From Gemmatimonas phototrophica (lineage in GTDB: Bacteria > Gemmatimonadota > Gemmatimonadetes > Longimicrobiales > Gaopeijiaceae): a stretch of DNA of 13,817 bases. Positions within the stretch are counted from its first letter, which is position 1. Each line of letters opens with the position of its first letter. The notes under the pieces are model-generated. The model saw only the letters and a list, made by a program, of their open reading frames with translations, did not search any database and was not told the origin of the DNA. The position numbers were made by a program, and so were the translations under genes. Positions 1 through 6,050 of this stretch are shown in pieces. The DNA is taken from contig CAMCNM010000021.1 of assembly GCA_945876015.1 (NCBI GenBank), positions 1 to 13,817 on the forward strand, given 5' to 3'.

Positions 1-405
1 CTCGCCTACTACCTGATCTACGGCGTGCTCATCCTGTTCTTTACCTACTTCTATACCGCCATCATCTTCAATCCGGTGGATCTGGCGGAGAATCTGAAGA
101 AGCAGGGCGCGTTCATCCCCGGCGTGAAGCCCGGGACCAGGACCGCCGAGTACATCGACCGGGTGCTCTCCCGCATCACGCTGCCCGGCGCGCTGTACCT
201 GACGCTGATGGCGCTGATGCCGTTCCTCATCTTCGACATCTTCAACATCCAGACCTTCTACTTCGGCGGCACCAGCCTCCTGATCGTGGTCGGCGTGGGC
301 CTCGACACCGTCCAGCAGGCGCAGCAGCTGCTCCTGCTCCGGCACTACGACGGCTTCATGAAGAAGGGCAGGGTGAAGATGCGGGGTCGGCAGAGGTACC
401 AGTGA
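1..405 (+). CDS. secY: Protein translocase subunit SecY, C-terminal part (5' truncated by window)
   Basis: This is the last 134 residues of SecY, the channel-forming inner-membrane subunit of the Sec translocon, which moves unfolded proteins across or into the membrane with SecE, SecG and SecA. The frame is open from base 1, so the start lies outside the window. The visible part carries the last three membrane helices (roughly residues 2-22, 57-78 and 84-101 of the fragment), the cytosolic loop with FNP, NLKKQGAFIPG, RPG-like KPGTRT and YIDRVLSRITLPGALYL, then YFGGTSLLIVVGVGLDT and a basic tail. All of these align by eye with the E. coli SecY C-terminus. It ends with TGA before a 112-base gap to adk, which is the common secY-adk-map order. 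Nothing looks damaged. Identity is certain; only the N-terminal part is unseen. Confidence 0.97.
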   Translation, partial: LAYYLIYGVLILFFTYFYTAIIFNPVDLAENLKKQGAFIPGVKPGTRTAEYIDRVLSRITLPGALYLTLMALMPFLIFDIFNIQTFYFGGTSLLIVVGVGLDTVQQAQQLLLLRHYDGFMKKGRVKMRGRQRYQ

Positions 406-517
406 CGGCAGGCTCGTGCCCACGGCGTCCGCTGGGCGCCGGCGCTCGGGCCCACGCGCGATGGGCGGGGCGTCGACGCTTCGCGCCTGAGGGTGTGGCG
501 ACACGGGGCGAACTCTG

Positions 518-1165
518 ATGGTGGTGATCCTGCTCGGCCCTCCCGGAGTGGGGAAAGGGACGCAGGGAGTGCGCCTGGCCGAGGCGATCGGGGCGCGGCA
601 CGTCGCGACGGGCGATCTGCTCCGCGCGGCTCGCCGCGACGGCACGGAGCTGGGAAGGAAGGCGCAGGGGTTCATGGATCGGGGCGAGCTGGTTCCCGAC
701 CAGTTGATCGTAGACCTGGTGTCCGAGGTGCTGGGGCAGTTGGACCAGAAGTCCGGCGCGGTGCTGGACGGCTTTCCCCGGACGGTGGTGCAGGCCGAAG
801 CGCTCGAGGGGGCGCTGGCCGACGTAAAGCGCCGGGTGGACCTGGTCGTGGTGCTCGAGGCGGCCGACGAGGTGCTGGTGAAGCGGATGGCGGGGCGGCG
901 CAGCTGCGGTCAGTGCGGATCGGTCTACAACGTGCACTTCAGCCCGCCGAAGCGTGAAAGCGTGTGCGACAAGTGCGGATCGGCCCTAACGCAGCGGAAG
1001 GACGACGACCCGGCCACGGTTCGCCACCGGCTCGAGGTCTACCGCAAGGAAACGGCGCCGCTGATCAGCCACTACGGGAAGAGCGCATCGCCCCTGCGGC
1101 GGATCGACGCCGACCGGCCGGTGGACGAGGTGCAGAAGGCGCTGCAGGAGTCGGTGAGGGCATGA
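518..1165 (+). CDS. adk: Adenylate kinase, zinc-binding LID type
   Basis: This 215-residue cytosolic enzyme interconverts ATP + AMP and 2 ADP. The P-loop GPPGVGKGT is at residues 7-15, the AMP-site TGDLLR at 31-36, and DGFPRT at 84-89. The LID domain (about 125-160) has four cysteines at 130, 133, 150 and 153 in two CxxC knuckles, the long-form, structural-zinc version found in many bacteria but not in E. coli. The conserved DDDPATVRHRLEVY segment follows the LID. Length is normal. ATG 518 puts the P-loop in its usual place, although no strong Shine-Dalgarno sequence is visible upstream. The stop codon overlaps the map start (ATGA, 1162-1165), so the two are probably translationally coupled. 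Confidence 0.98.
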   Translation: MVVILLGPPGVGKGTQGVRLAEAIGARHVATGDLLRAARRDGTELGRKAQGFMDRGELVPDQLIVDLVSEVLGQLDQKSGAVLDGFPRTVVQAEALEGALADVKRRVDLVVVLEAADEVLVKRMAGRRSCGQCGSVYNVHFSPPKRESVCDKCGSALTQRKDDDPATVRHRLEVYRKETAPLISHYGKSASPLRRIDADRPVDEVQKALQESVRA

Positions 1166-1992
1166 TCCACCTCAAGTCCAAGAGCGAGATTGATACGATC
1201 GCGCGCGGGGGGTCAATCATCGGCGGGCTGGTGCGCGAGGTGGAGAGCCACATCGTGCCCGGCGCGACCACCGGACAGCTGGACACGTTCTGCGAGGACT
1301 ACATCCGCTCGCACGAGGGGGCGGTGCCGGCCTTCAAGGGCCTGTACGGTTTCCCAGGCAGCGTCTGCATCTCGATGAACGAGGAGGTCGTGCATGGGAT
1401 TCCGAGCCCGAAGCGGGTCCTGTCCGAGGGCGACATCGTCTCGGTGGACATCGGGGTGAAGCTCGAGGGCTGGTGCTCGGACGCCGCCTGGACCTTCGCG
1501 GTCGGCGCGATCGACGACGAAGCCCAGAAGCTCCTGCGGGTGACGGAAGAGGCGCTCGACCGGGCCATCGAGTCCGCTCGGGCGGGCAGGCACGTGGGGG
1601 ACATCGGGGCGGCGGTGGTTGGGACCGTGAAGGGGACCGGGTTGGGCATCATCCGGGAGCTGGTCGGGCACGGGGTGGGCCGGGACGTTCATGAGGAGCC
1701 CCAGGTCCCGAACGTGGGGCGGCCGGGCTACGGCCCGATGCTCCGGGAGGGCATGGTGATCGCCATCGAGCCCATGCTTTCGGCAGGGACGGATATGGTG
1801 AAAACACTGGATGATCGCTGGACGGTGGTGACCGCGGATGGGTCCAGATCGGCCCATTTTGAGCACACGGTCGCCATCACGGACAATGGGCCGCGGATCC
1901 TCACCCTGCCCCTGGTTTCTCAGGGGAATGGGCAGGACCGGGCCCCCGACCGGGGAAAGTCGCTAGATCGAGCCAGGGCCGACCTGGCTTGA
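1162..1992 (+). CDS. map: Methionine aminopeptidase, type I
   Basis: This 276-residue metalloprotease removes the initiator methionine from nascent proteins at the ribosome. The pita-bread fold signature is complete: His79 (VVHGIP), Asp96 (DIG), Asp107 (CSDAAWTF), His170 (GHGVG), Glu203 (IEP) and Glu234 (FEHT) are the expected substrate and dinuclear metal ligands. The N-terminus lacks a zinc finger or SH3-binding extension, so it is a short bacterial MetAP-I. The start is the ATG that overlaps the adk stop by four bases. The catalytic domain ends around residue 250 and is followed by a charged tail of about 25 residues (from LVSQGNGQDR to the end) that is longer than usual. The last codons also encode a stem-loop and half of a promoter candidate for the next genes. 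The usual next gene, infA, is missing. Confidence 0.98.
   Translation: MIHLKSKSEIDTIARGGSIIGGLVREVESHIVPGATTGQLDTFCEDYIRSHEGAVPAFKGLYGFPGSVCISMNEEVVHGIPSPKRVLSEGDIVSVDIGVKLEGWCSDAAWTFAVGAIDDEAQKLLRVTEEALDRAIESARAGRHVGDIGAAVVGTVKGTGLGIIRELVGHGVGRDVHEEPQVPNVGRPGYGPMLREGMVIAIEPMLSAGTDMVKTLDDRWTVVTADGSRSAHFEHTVAITDNGPRILTLPLVSQGNGQDRAPDRGKSLDRARADLA
1968..1992 (+). other. Stem-loop at the 3' end of map
   Basis: AGCCAGG (1971-1977) pairs perfectly with CCTGGCT (1983-1989) around the 5-base loop GCCGA. It extends outward by G1970-T1990 (wobble), C1969-G1991 and T1968-A1992, giving a ten-pair stem that includes the map stop codon. No T tract follows, so it is not a textbook intrinsic terminator. 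It could mark an mRNA 3' end or processing site between map and rpmJ, or be chance in GC-rich coding sequence. Confidence 0.4.
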
Positions 1993-2017
1993 GGTAAGAA
2001 GGGCACTACACTATCTT
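1989..2017 (+). promoter_or_regulatory. Candidate sigma70-type promoter upstream of rpmJ
   Basis: TTGAGG at 1989-1994 (four of six matches to TTGACA) is followed by exactly 17 bases and then TATCTT at 2012-2017 (four of six matches to TATAAT). It lies in the only non-coding gap between map and the rpmJ-rpsM-rpsK-rpsD-rpoA-rplQ run and would place the transcription start about 30 bases before the rpmJ ATG. The gap is locally AT-richer than its surroundings. The prediction is by consensus match only. Confidence 0.45.
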
Positions 2018-2055
2018 AGCAAGCTGTACCGGAGACGGATCCTGGAGGCGGCGGA

Positions 2056-2172
2056 ATGAAGGTTCGAAGCAGTGTCAAACCGATTTGCGAGCATTGCAAG
2101 GTGATCCGCCGCCGAGGGGTGGTGCGGATCATCTGCAAGCGTAATCCCCGTCACAAGCAGCGGCAGGGCTGA
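2056..2172 (+). CDS. rpmJ: 50S ribosomal protein L36 (zinc-ribbon form)
   Basis: A 38-residue protein that would be missed by a length cutoff. It reads [20 protein letters not shown] and continues through a basic segment to [12 protein letters not shown]36 sits near the peptidyl transferase region of the large subunit. The zinc ribbon is intact, with Cys11, Cys14, Cys27 and His33 as ligands (the C+ form). A clear Shine-Dalgarno GGAGG at 2044-2048 lies seven bases before the ATG. The stop codon TGA shares its final A with the ATG of rpsM (TGATG), so the two should be translationally coupled. Length and sequence are typical for the family. rpmJ directly before rpsM is the conserved order in most bacteria. 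Confidence 0.96.
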   Translation: MKVRSSVKPICEHCKVIRRRGVVRIICKRNPRHKQRQG

Positions 2173-2552
2173 TGGCACGTATCGCCGGAGTCGACCTACC
2201 GCGCGGGAAGCGCGTCGAGATCGCCCTGACCTACATCTATGGGATCGGGCGCTCGAGAGCGAACAAGATCCTAGCCGCGACCGGAGTGAATCCGGACGCG
2301 CGCACGCAGGACTTGAGCGATGAGGACGTGAACAGGATTCGTCGCGAGATCGAGAGCAAGTTCAAGGTCGAGGGCGCGCTGCGCTCCGAGACCTCCATGA
2401 ACGTGAAGCGTCTCATGGACATCGGCTGCTATCGGGGGCTCCGGCATCGCCGTGGTCTCCCGGTGCGCGGTCAGCGGACGCACACGAACGCCCGCACGCA
2501 CAAGGGCTCCCGCCGCGCGATCGCCGGGAAGAAGAAGGCTCCGAAGAAGTAG
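2172..2552 (+). CDS. rpsM: 30S ribosomal protein S13
   Basis: This 126-residue protein sits in the head of the small subunit and contacts the large subunit and P-site tRNA. The diagnostic N-terminus [20 protein letters not shown] is followed by [14 protein letters not shown] (helix-hairpin-helix region, about 21-34). The central [20 protein letters not shown] block (about 86-105) and the basic C-terminal tail [12 protein letters not shown]...KKKAPKK that reaches into the tRNA site are also present. Length is normal. The ATG overlaps the rpmJ stop by one base. A 65-base gap with a hairpin separates it from rpsK. It belongs to the alpha operon group, which in E. coli is repressed translationally by S4; no S4-type pseudoknot could be recognised upstream here. 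Confidence 0.98.
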   Translation: MARIAGVDLPRGKRVEIALTYIYGIGRSRANKILAATGVNPDARTQDLSDEDVNRIRREIESKFKVEGALRSETSMNVKRLMDIGCYRGLRHRRGLPVRGQRTHTNARTHKGSRRAIAGKKKAPKK

Positions 2553-2560
2553 CAACCCAA

Positions 2561-2584
2561 GCGCGGTTCCCGATCGGACCGCGC
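2561..2584 (+). other. Stem-loop in the rpsM-rpsK spacer
   Basis: GCGCGGTTC (2561-2569) pairs with GGACCGCGC (2576-2584), nine pairs including one G-T wobble, around a six-base loop CCGATC. It fills the middle of the 65-base gap. The following bases (GACAATCGTTTCG) carry only a short T run, so this is at best a weak terminator or attenuator. It may instead be a ribosomal protein binding site or an mRNA processing site. Confidence 0.45.
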
Positions 2585-2617
2585 GACAATCGTTTCGCAG
2601 CTAAGGAAGAATAGGCA

Positions 2618-3040
2618 GTGGCCAACCCCAATCCGAACCCGAACCCGAAAACCGCTGCCAGCACGGCGCGTCCGAAGGCCCGCAAGCGGGCCGTCGAGGC
2701 GGACGGCATCGCGCACGTAAAGGCGACCTTCAACAACACGCTGATCACGATCTCGGACAGCCAGGGCAACGCCATCGTCTGGTCGAGCTCGGGCAAGGCG
2801 GGCTTCAAGGGCTCGAAGAAGTCCACGCCGTTCGCCGCGACGGTCGCGGCCGAGATGGCGGGACGCGAGGCGGTGGCCGCGGGAGTGAAGCGGGTTTCGG
2901 TGCTGGTGCAGGGTCCCGGATCGGGCCGCGAGTCGGCCATCCAGGCGCTCGCCACCTCGGGGCTCCACATCAAGTCGATCCAGGACGTCACGCCGCTGCC
3001 CCACAACGGGTGCCGGCCTCCGAAGAAGCGGCGGGTCTAA
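2618..3040 (+). CDS. rpsK: 30S ribosomal protein S11
   Basis: This 140-residue protein forms part of the platform of the small subunit near the mRNA exit. The core is clear: [20 protein letters not shown] (about 34-53), [20 protein letters not shown] (about 55-74), [17 protein letters not shown] (about 97-113) and the C-terminal [18 protein letters not shown]. The start is GTG 2618, preceded by AAGGAAGA at 2603-2610; no ATG fits. The first 25 or so residues precede the conserved domain and begin with four consecutive Asn-Pro pairs followed by an Ala/Lys/Arg-rich stretch. Such N-terminal extensions are common in S11 but this composition is unusual. It lies in the alpha operon between rpsM and rpsD. 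Confidence 0.97.
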   Translation: MANPNPNPNPKTAASTARPKARKRAVEADGIAHVKATFNNTLITISDSQGNAIVWSSSGKAGFKGSKKSTPFAATVAAEMAGREAVAAGVKRVSVLVQGPGSGRESAIQALATSGLHIKSIQDVTPLPHNGCRPPKKRRV

Positions 3041-3068
3041 ATGTCGGTAACCAAGGCCAGGATTTAAT

Positions 3069-3704
3069 ATGGGTAGGTATACGGGGCCGGTGTGCAAGCT
3101 CTGCCGCCGCGAAGGCCAGAAGCTGTTCCTCAAGGGACCCAAGTGCTACACGGGGAAGTGTGCCGTCGATCGCCGGGCTTATCCGCCCGGCCAGCACGGT
3201 CCCGCGCAGGCGCGCAAGCGTAAGCAGTCGGAGTACGCGACCCAGCTCCGTGAGAAGCAGAAGGTGAAGCGCATCTACGGGCTGCACGAGAAGCAGTTCC
3301 GAAACCTGTTCGAGAAGGCCGTCATTCAGGACGGCGTGACGGGCGTCAACCTGCTGGTCAATCTCGAGACGCGGCTCGACAACATCATCTACCGGCTGGG
3401 CATCGCTTCGAGCCGCTCGCAGGCTCGTCAGCTCGTCCGGCACCGCCACATCGAAGTGAACGGCGGCGTGGTGGACATCCCCAGCTATCACGTGCGGGTT
3501 GGGGACGAAATCGCGGTGCGGGCAGCCGACAGGGAGCTTTTTCCGATCCAGGAAACGATGGGAGCGCGCTCGCGCGCTACCACGCCCGAGTGGTTGGCGT
3601 TGGACGACAAGAATCGGGTGGGTCGGGTTCTCCGGATTCCGGAACGCCAGGACATCTCGCTGGCAGTACAAGAACAGCTCATCGTCGAGCTTTACTCAAA
3701 GTAG
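3069..3704 (+). CDS. rpsD: 30S ribosomal protein S4 (zinc-binding form)
   Basis: This 211-residue primary 16S rRNA-binding protein nucleates small-subunit assembly and, in enterobacteria, represses its own operon. The N-terminal knuckle is complete with Cys9, Cys12, Cys26 and Cys31, so this is the C+ zinc form. The S4 RNA-binding fold follows: [20 protein letters not shown] (about 97-116), [23 protein letters not shown] (about 117-139) and VRVGDEIAV. The C-terminus [19 protein letters not shown] is the usual closing motif. ATG 3069 is preceded by AGGA at 3059-3062 with six-base spacing. The gap to rpoA contains two hairpins, which is worth noting because S4 is the classic regulator of this operon. 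Confidence 0.98.
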   Translation: MGRYTGPVCKLCRREGQKLFLKGPKCYTGKCAVDRRAYPPGQHGPAQARKRKQSEYATQLREKQKVKRIYGLHEKQFRNLFEKAVIQDGVTGVNLLVNLETRLDNIIYRLGIASSRSQARQLVRHRHIEVNGGVVDIPSYHVRVGDEIAVRAADRELFPIQETMGARSRATTPEWLALDDKNRVGRVLRIPERQDISLAVQEQLIVELYSK

Positions 3705-3711
3705 CGCAGCC

Positions 3712-3751
3712 CCGACGACCGAACGGCCGAGAGGCAGTTTCGGCGCGTCGG
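3712..3751 (+). other. Interrupted stem-loop before rpoA
   Basis: CCGACG (3712-3717) pairs with CGTCGG (3746-3751). After a small internal bulge, CCGAA (3719-3723) pairs with TTCGG (3739-3743). Inside, GCC (3726-3728) and GGC (3733-3735) close a GAGA loop, which is a GNRA-type tetraloop. The stacked arrangement occupies most of the first half of the rpsD-rpoA gap. It resembles a structured leader or protein-binding site more than a terminator, since no T tract follows. Its function is unknown. Confidence 0.45.
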
Positions 3752-3766
3752 CAGCTCAATGGCACC

Positions 3767-3794
3767 TCGCCCCAAGGGGCGACAGGAGGAGAAC
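3767..3794 (+). promoter_or_regulatory. Hairpin plus strong ribosome binding site that sets the rpoA start
   Basis: TCGCCC (3767-3772) pairs with GGGCGA (3777-3782) around CAAG. Two bases after the stem comes AGGAGG at 3784-3789, the best Shine-Dalgarno sequence in the window, five bases before GTG 3795. This argues that rpoA starts at the GTG and not at ATG 3759, which has no comparable site. A stem this close to the site could tune rpoA translation. Confidence 0.6.
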
Positions 3795-4838
3795 GTGGAG
3801 ATCGATCTGACTGGCCTGATCCTCCCCGAGCGCATCGACGTCGCGGAGAGTGCCGCGGACGGGCGGTCCGCGCGTTTCGTGATCGAGCCCCTCGAGCGTG
3901 GCTTCGGCCACACGCTCGGCAACTCGGTCCGGCGGGTACTGCTTTCGTCGCTGCGCGGTGGGGCGGTGTGGGCCTTCCGGATCGAAGGGGTCGTGCACGA
4001 GCACCAGACCATCCCGGGGGTGGTCGAGGACGTGCACCAGGTCATCCAGAACCTGAAGTCGCTCGTGGTCACGCTCGCCGAGGACGTCGATGAGGCCACG
4101 CTCGAAGTTCACGCTTCGGGTTCGGGCGCGGTGACGGCCAAGCACATCCAGACGTCTTCGGGCGTCGAGGTGCTCGATCGCGACCACCACATCCTCACCC
4201 TGCAGGAAGACCGCGAGCTCAACATCGAGCTCTACGTCAACAAGGGCCGGGGATTCGTGCTCGCCGACCAGCACCCGGTTCCTCGCGGAGCGCCGGTGGA
4301 CCTGGTCCGCATCGATGCGATCTATAATCCAGTGCGCCGCGCCAACTTCACGGTCGAGGAGACGCGCGTCGGACAGCGCACCGACTTCGACCGCCTCACC
4401 CTGTTCATCGAGACCGATGGGTCGGTGAGCCCGGAAAACGCGGTGGCCTACGCTTCCGAGTTGGTGCGCAAGCACCTCGAGTACATGCTGTACTTCGGTA
4501 AGGGCGGCATTCCGCAGTCCACCCCGGCGGGCGCCGTGGCCGTTCCGGAGCGCCTGCAGGACCTGTTCGCGAAGCCGATCGAGGATCTCGCCGAGCTGTC
4601 GGTTCGCTCGCGCAACTCTCTGCAGAAGGAAAACATCCAGACGCTGGGCGATCTGGTGCAGAAGAGCGAGGAGGAGATGCTCGGGATCGAGAACTTCGGG
4701 AAGAAGTCGTTGAAGGAGATCGAGGACTTCCTCGAGCAGCACGGCCTGCGTTTCGGCATGAAGCTCGAGGAAGGTGAAGACGGACGACTCTTCTTCGTCG
4801 AAGAAGAGCCCGAGACCGCCGAGACTGAGCGCGATTAG
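3795..4838 (+). CDS. rpoA: DNA-directed RNA polymerase subunit alpha
   Basis: The alpha subunit dimerises to scaffold RNA polymerase assembly and contacts upstream promoter DNA and activators. With the GTG start at 3795 it has 347 residues and begins [16 protein letters not shown]. The N-terminal domain shows [20 protein letters not shown], the dimerisation region found in all alphas, and [20 protein letters not shown] (E/D-rich loop contacting beta). The C-terminal domain (about the last 75 residues) has the paired helix-hairpin-helix motifs [20 protein letters not shown] and [21 protein letters not shown] that bind UP-element DNA. An in-frame ATG at 3759 would add 12 residues, but the strong AGGAGG before the GTG favours the shorter form. 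The tail is acidic ([23 protein letters not shown]). rplQ follows after five bases, so both are one transcript. Confidence 0.98.
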   Translation: MEIDLTGLILPERIDVAESAADGRSARFVIEPLERGFGHTLGNSVRRVLLSSLRGGAVWAFRIEGVVHEHQTIPGVVEDVHQVIQNLKSLVVTLAEDVDEATLEVHASGSGAVTAKHIQTSSGVEVLDRDHHILTLQEDRELNIELYVNKGRGFVLADQHPVPRGAPVDLVRIDAIYNPVRRANFTVEETRVGQRTDFDRLTLFIETDGSVSPENAVAYASELVRKHLEYMLYFGKGGIPQSTPAGAVAVPERLQDLFAKPIEDLAELSVRSRNSLQKENIQTLGDLVQKSEEEMLGIENFGKKSLKEIEDFLEQHGLRFGMKLEEGEDGRLFFVEEEPETAETERD

Positions 4839-4843
4839 AGACC

Positions 4844-5197
4844 ATGCGTCACGCCAAGAAGGGCAGAAAGCTCTCGCGCACCGCCTCCCACAGGAGGGCG
4901 TTGATGCGCAATATGGCCACGTCTCTGTTCCAGCACGGACGGATCGAGACAACGACGGCCAAGGCCAAGGAGCTCCGGCCGTACGCGGAGCGGCTGATCA
5001 CGCTGGCGAAGCGGGGAGACCTGCACGCCCGCCGGCTGGCCGCTCGGCGCATTCAGGATCACGACGTGCTGCGCCGCCTGTTCGCGGACATCGGGCCGAA
5101 GTACGCGACCCGCCCCGGTGGATACACGCGCATCCTGAAGCTGGGCCCGCGGCAGGGTGACGCCGCCGATATGTCTTTGATCGAGCTGGTCGATTAG
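4844..5197 (+). CDS. rplQ: 50S ribosomal protein L17
   Basis: This 117-residue large-subunit protein lies near the peptide exit tunnel. It starts [20 protein letters not shown], the family's near-invariant N-terminus, followed by [38 protein letters not shown] (about 22-59). The C-terminal half has the expected [39 protein letters not shown]. Length is at the normal bacterial minimum. ATG 4844 comes five bases after the rpoA stop with no obvious Shine-Dalgarno sequence of its own, consistent with coupling to rpoA. It is the last gene of the alpha operon, and a hairpin follows after its stop. Confidence 0.98.
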   Translation: MRHAKKGRKLSRTASHRRALMRNMATSLFQHGRIETTTAKAKELRPYAERLITLAKRGDLHARRLAARRIQDHDVLRRLFADIGPKYATRPGGYTRILKLGPRQGDAADMSLIELVD

Positions 5198-5204
5198 CTC
5201 CGCG

Positions 5205-5235
5205 CCGGTCCGAGCGGACCGGGTAGTCGCGTTTT
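5205..5235 (+). terminator. Possible weak terminator after rplQ
   Basis: CCGGTCC (5205-5211) and GGACCGG (5216-5222) form a perfect seven-pair stem with a GAGC loop, eight bases after the rplQ stop. The only T run, TTTT at 5232-5235, is about nine bases past the stem. It is therefore a poor fit to an intrinsic terminator and may only partly reduce read-through into the lipoprotein gene and rpmB. Confidence 0.4.
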
Positions 5236-5266
5236 CGGTGGTTAACCTGAACAGGAAATGACTCAG

Positions 5267-5737
5267 ATGATGAAGAATACGCTGCTCGCGTTCGGGCTCG
5301 TGATGCTTGTCGGATGTGGTGAGAAGCCGGCCGCCGAGGTCCCCGCCGAGGCTTCCGCAGTCGAGGCGGCATCCGCTGCCGCTCAGAACGTCGTCCCGGC
5401 CGAGCAGCTTTTGACCGGCGCGACCGCTCTGCGTGGCCAGACGATCACGATCGAGAACGTCTCCGTGCAGAGCACCTTCGGCACCAAGGGCTTCTGGGTC
5501 CAGCTGCCGAATCCGACGAATCCCACGGCGGGCGGATCGCCGTTCCTGGTTCGCACGGAGGGCGCCGTGCCCGCGGTCGGATCCAGCGTGGATGTGACCG
5601 GTGCGATCACCGCCATGAGCGCGGAGAGCGCGAACGAGTGGGTCGCCGCGGGTTCGATCACGGAGAACGACAAGCTGCTCACCGAGTTCGCCACGGACTA
5701 CCTCGTCGCCGAGTCGGTGACGGCCGCGACCCCGTAA
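5267..5737 (+). CDS. Putative exported lipoprotein with OB-fold-like domain, function unknown
   Basis: A 156-residue protein if ATG 5267 is used (AGGAA at 5253-5257 gives nine-base spacing). ATG 5258 is in frame but only about one base from that site. The N-terminus has Lys, a hydrophobic run LLAFGLVML and a lipobox LVGC, so it is probably cleaved before the Cys (residue 17 from ATG 5267), lipid-modified and anchored in a membrane. An Ala/Glu/Pro-rich linker follows. The rest ([20 protein letters not shown] to [11 protein letters not shown]) alternates beta-strand-like stretches with glycines, recalling small OB-fold domains of periplasmic nucleic-acid- or ligand-binding-like proteins. I do not recognise a named family and give no function. 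It sits between rplQ and rpmB, an unusual place for a lipoprotein, and may be co-transcribed with rpmB 26 bases downstream. Confidence 0.75.
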   Translation: MMKNTLLAFGLVMLVGCGEKPAAEVPAEASAVEAASAAAQNVVPAEQLLTGATALRGQTITIENVSVQSTFGTKGFWVQLPNPTNPTAGGSPFLVRTEGAVPAVGSSVDVTGAITAMSAESANEWVAAGSITENDKLLTEFATDYLVAESVTAATP

Positions 5738-5763
5738 GGCAACCGAGAGAAAGGAAGCGGACG

Positions 5764-5979
5764 ATGGCCAGGATGTGTTACGTGTGTGGCAAGCACCCGG
5801 GAAGCGGGAACAAGGTGAGCCACGCGAACAACAAGAGCAGGCGGCGTTGGCTGCCCAACCTACAGCCCGCGAGGATCGTGGACGCCGAAGGCGTCCGGCG
5901 GCGCGTGCGGGTGTGCACGTCGTGCCTTTCCGCCAACAAGATCACGAAGGCCCCGAAGATGGAGATGGCGCAGAGCTAG
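5764..5979 (+). CDS. rpmB: 50S ribosomal protein L28 (zinc-binding form)
   Basis: This 71-residue large-subunit protein begins [20 protein letters not shown], followed by [18 protein letters not shown] and [17 protein letters not shown], all diagnostic of L28. Cys5, Cys8, Cys51 and Cys54 make a complete zinc site. ATG 5764 is preceded by AAGGAAG at 5751-5757 with six-base spacing. An upstream extension of the same frame has no support and overlaps the lipoprotein gene, so it was discarded. In many bacteria rpmB is next to rpmG; here it stands alone behind the lipoprotein gene. A strong stem-loop terminator follows 27 bases after the stop. Confidence 0.97.
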   Translation: MARMCYVCGKHPGSGNKVSHANNKSRRRWLPNLQPARIVDAEGVRRRVRVCTSCLSANKITKAPKMEMAQS

Positions 5980-6006
5980 TCGGCGTCCCTCCGAGCGAAG
6001 ATTGGC

Positions 6007-6050
6007 GCAAACCGCTCCACGGCCGATGCCGTGGGGCGGTTTGCTTCTTC
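6007..6050 (+). terminator. Rho-independent terminator after rpmB
   Basis: GCAAACCGCTCCACGGC (6007-6023) pairs with 6028-6044 over 17 base pairs with a single T-G wobble and a four-base CGAT loop, the most stable hairpin I found in the window. TTCTTC follows directly, adding to the TTT inside the right arm. It ends the ribosomal gene block. It lies between two convergent genes (the - strand gene's stop is at 6049-6051), but the opposite strand has no comparable T tract, so it should act mainly on the rpmB transcript. Confidence 0.8.

Noticed and set aside
433..466. GC-rich palindromes (GCGCCGGCGC and TGGGC/GCCCA) in the secY-adk gap
   Set aside because: Short stems without a T tract in very GC-rich DNA. 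They form several mutually exclusive weak pairings and support no specific element.
912..983. 12-base direct repeat (AGTGCGGATCGG) exactly 60 bases apart in adk
   Set aside because: Both copies encode the second half of the CxxCG zinc knuckles; protein constraint explains the similarity.
3759..3794. ATG 3759 as the rpoA start
   Set aside because: It has no ribosome site, adds 12 residues not typical of alpha subunits, and a strong AGGAGG stands correctly before GTG 3795. It remains in frame, so it is not impossible.
3756..4952. Long antisense open frame (398 codons) covering all of rpoA
   Set aside because: It mirrors the strong codon bias of rpoA on the opposite strand, has no recognisable domain and is rich in Arg/Leu/His of the kind produced by reversed GC-rich genes.
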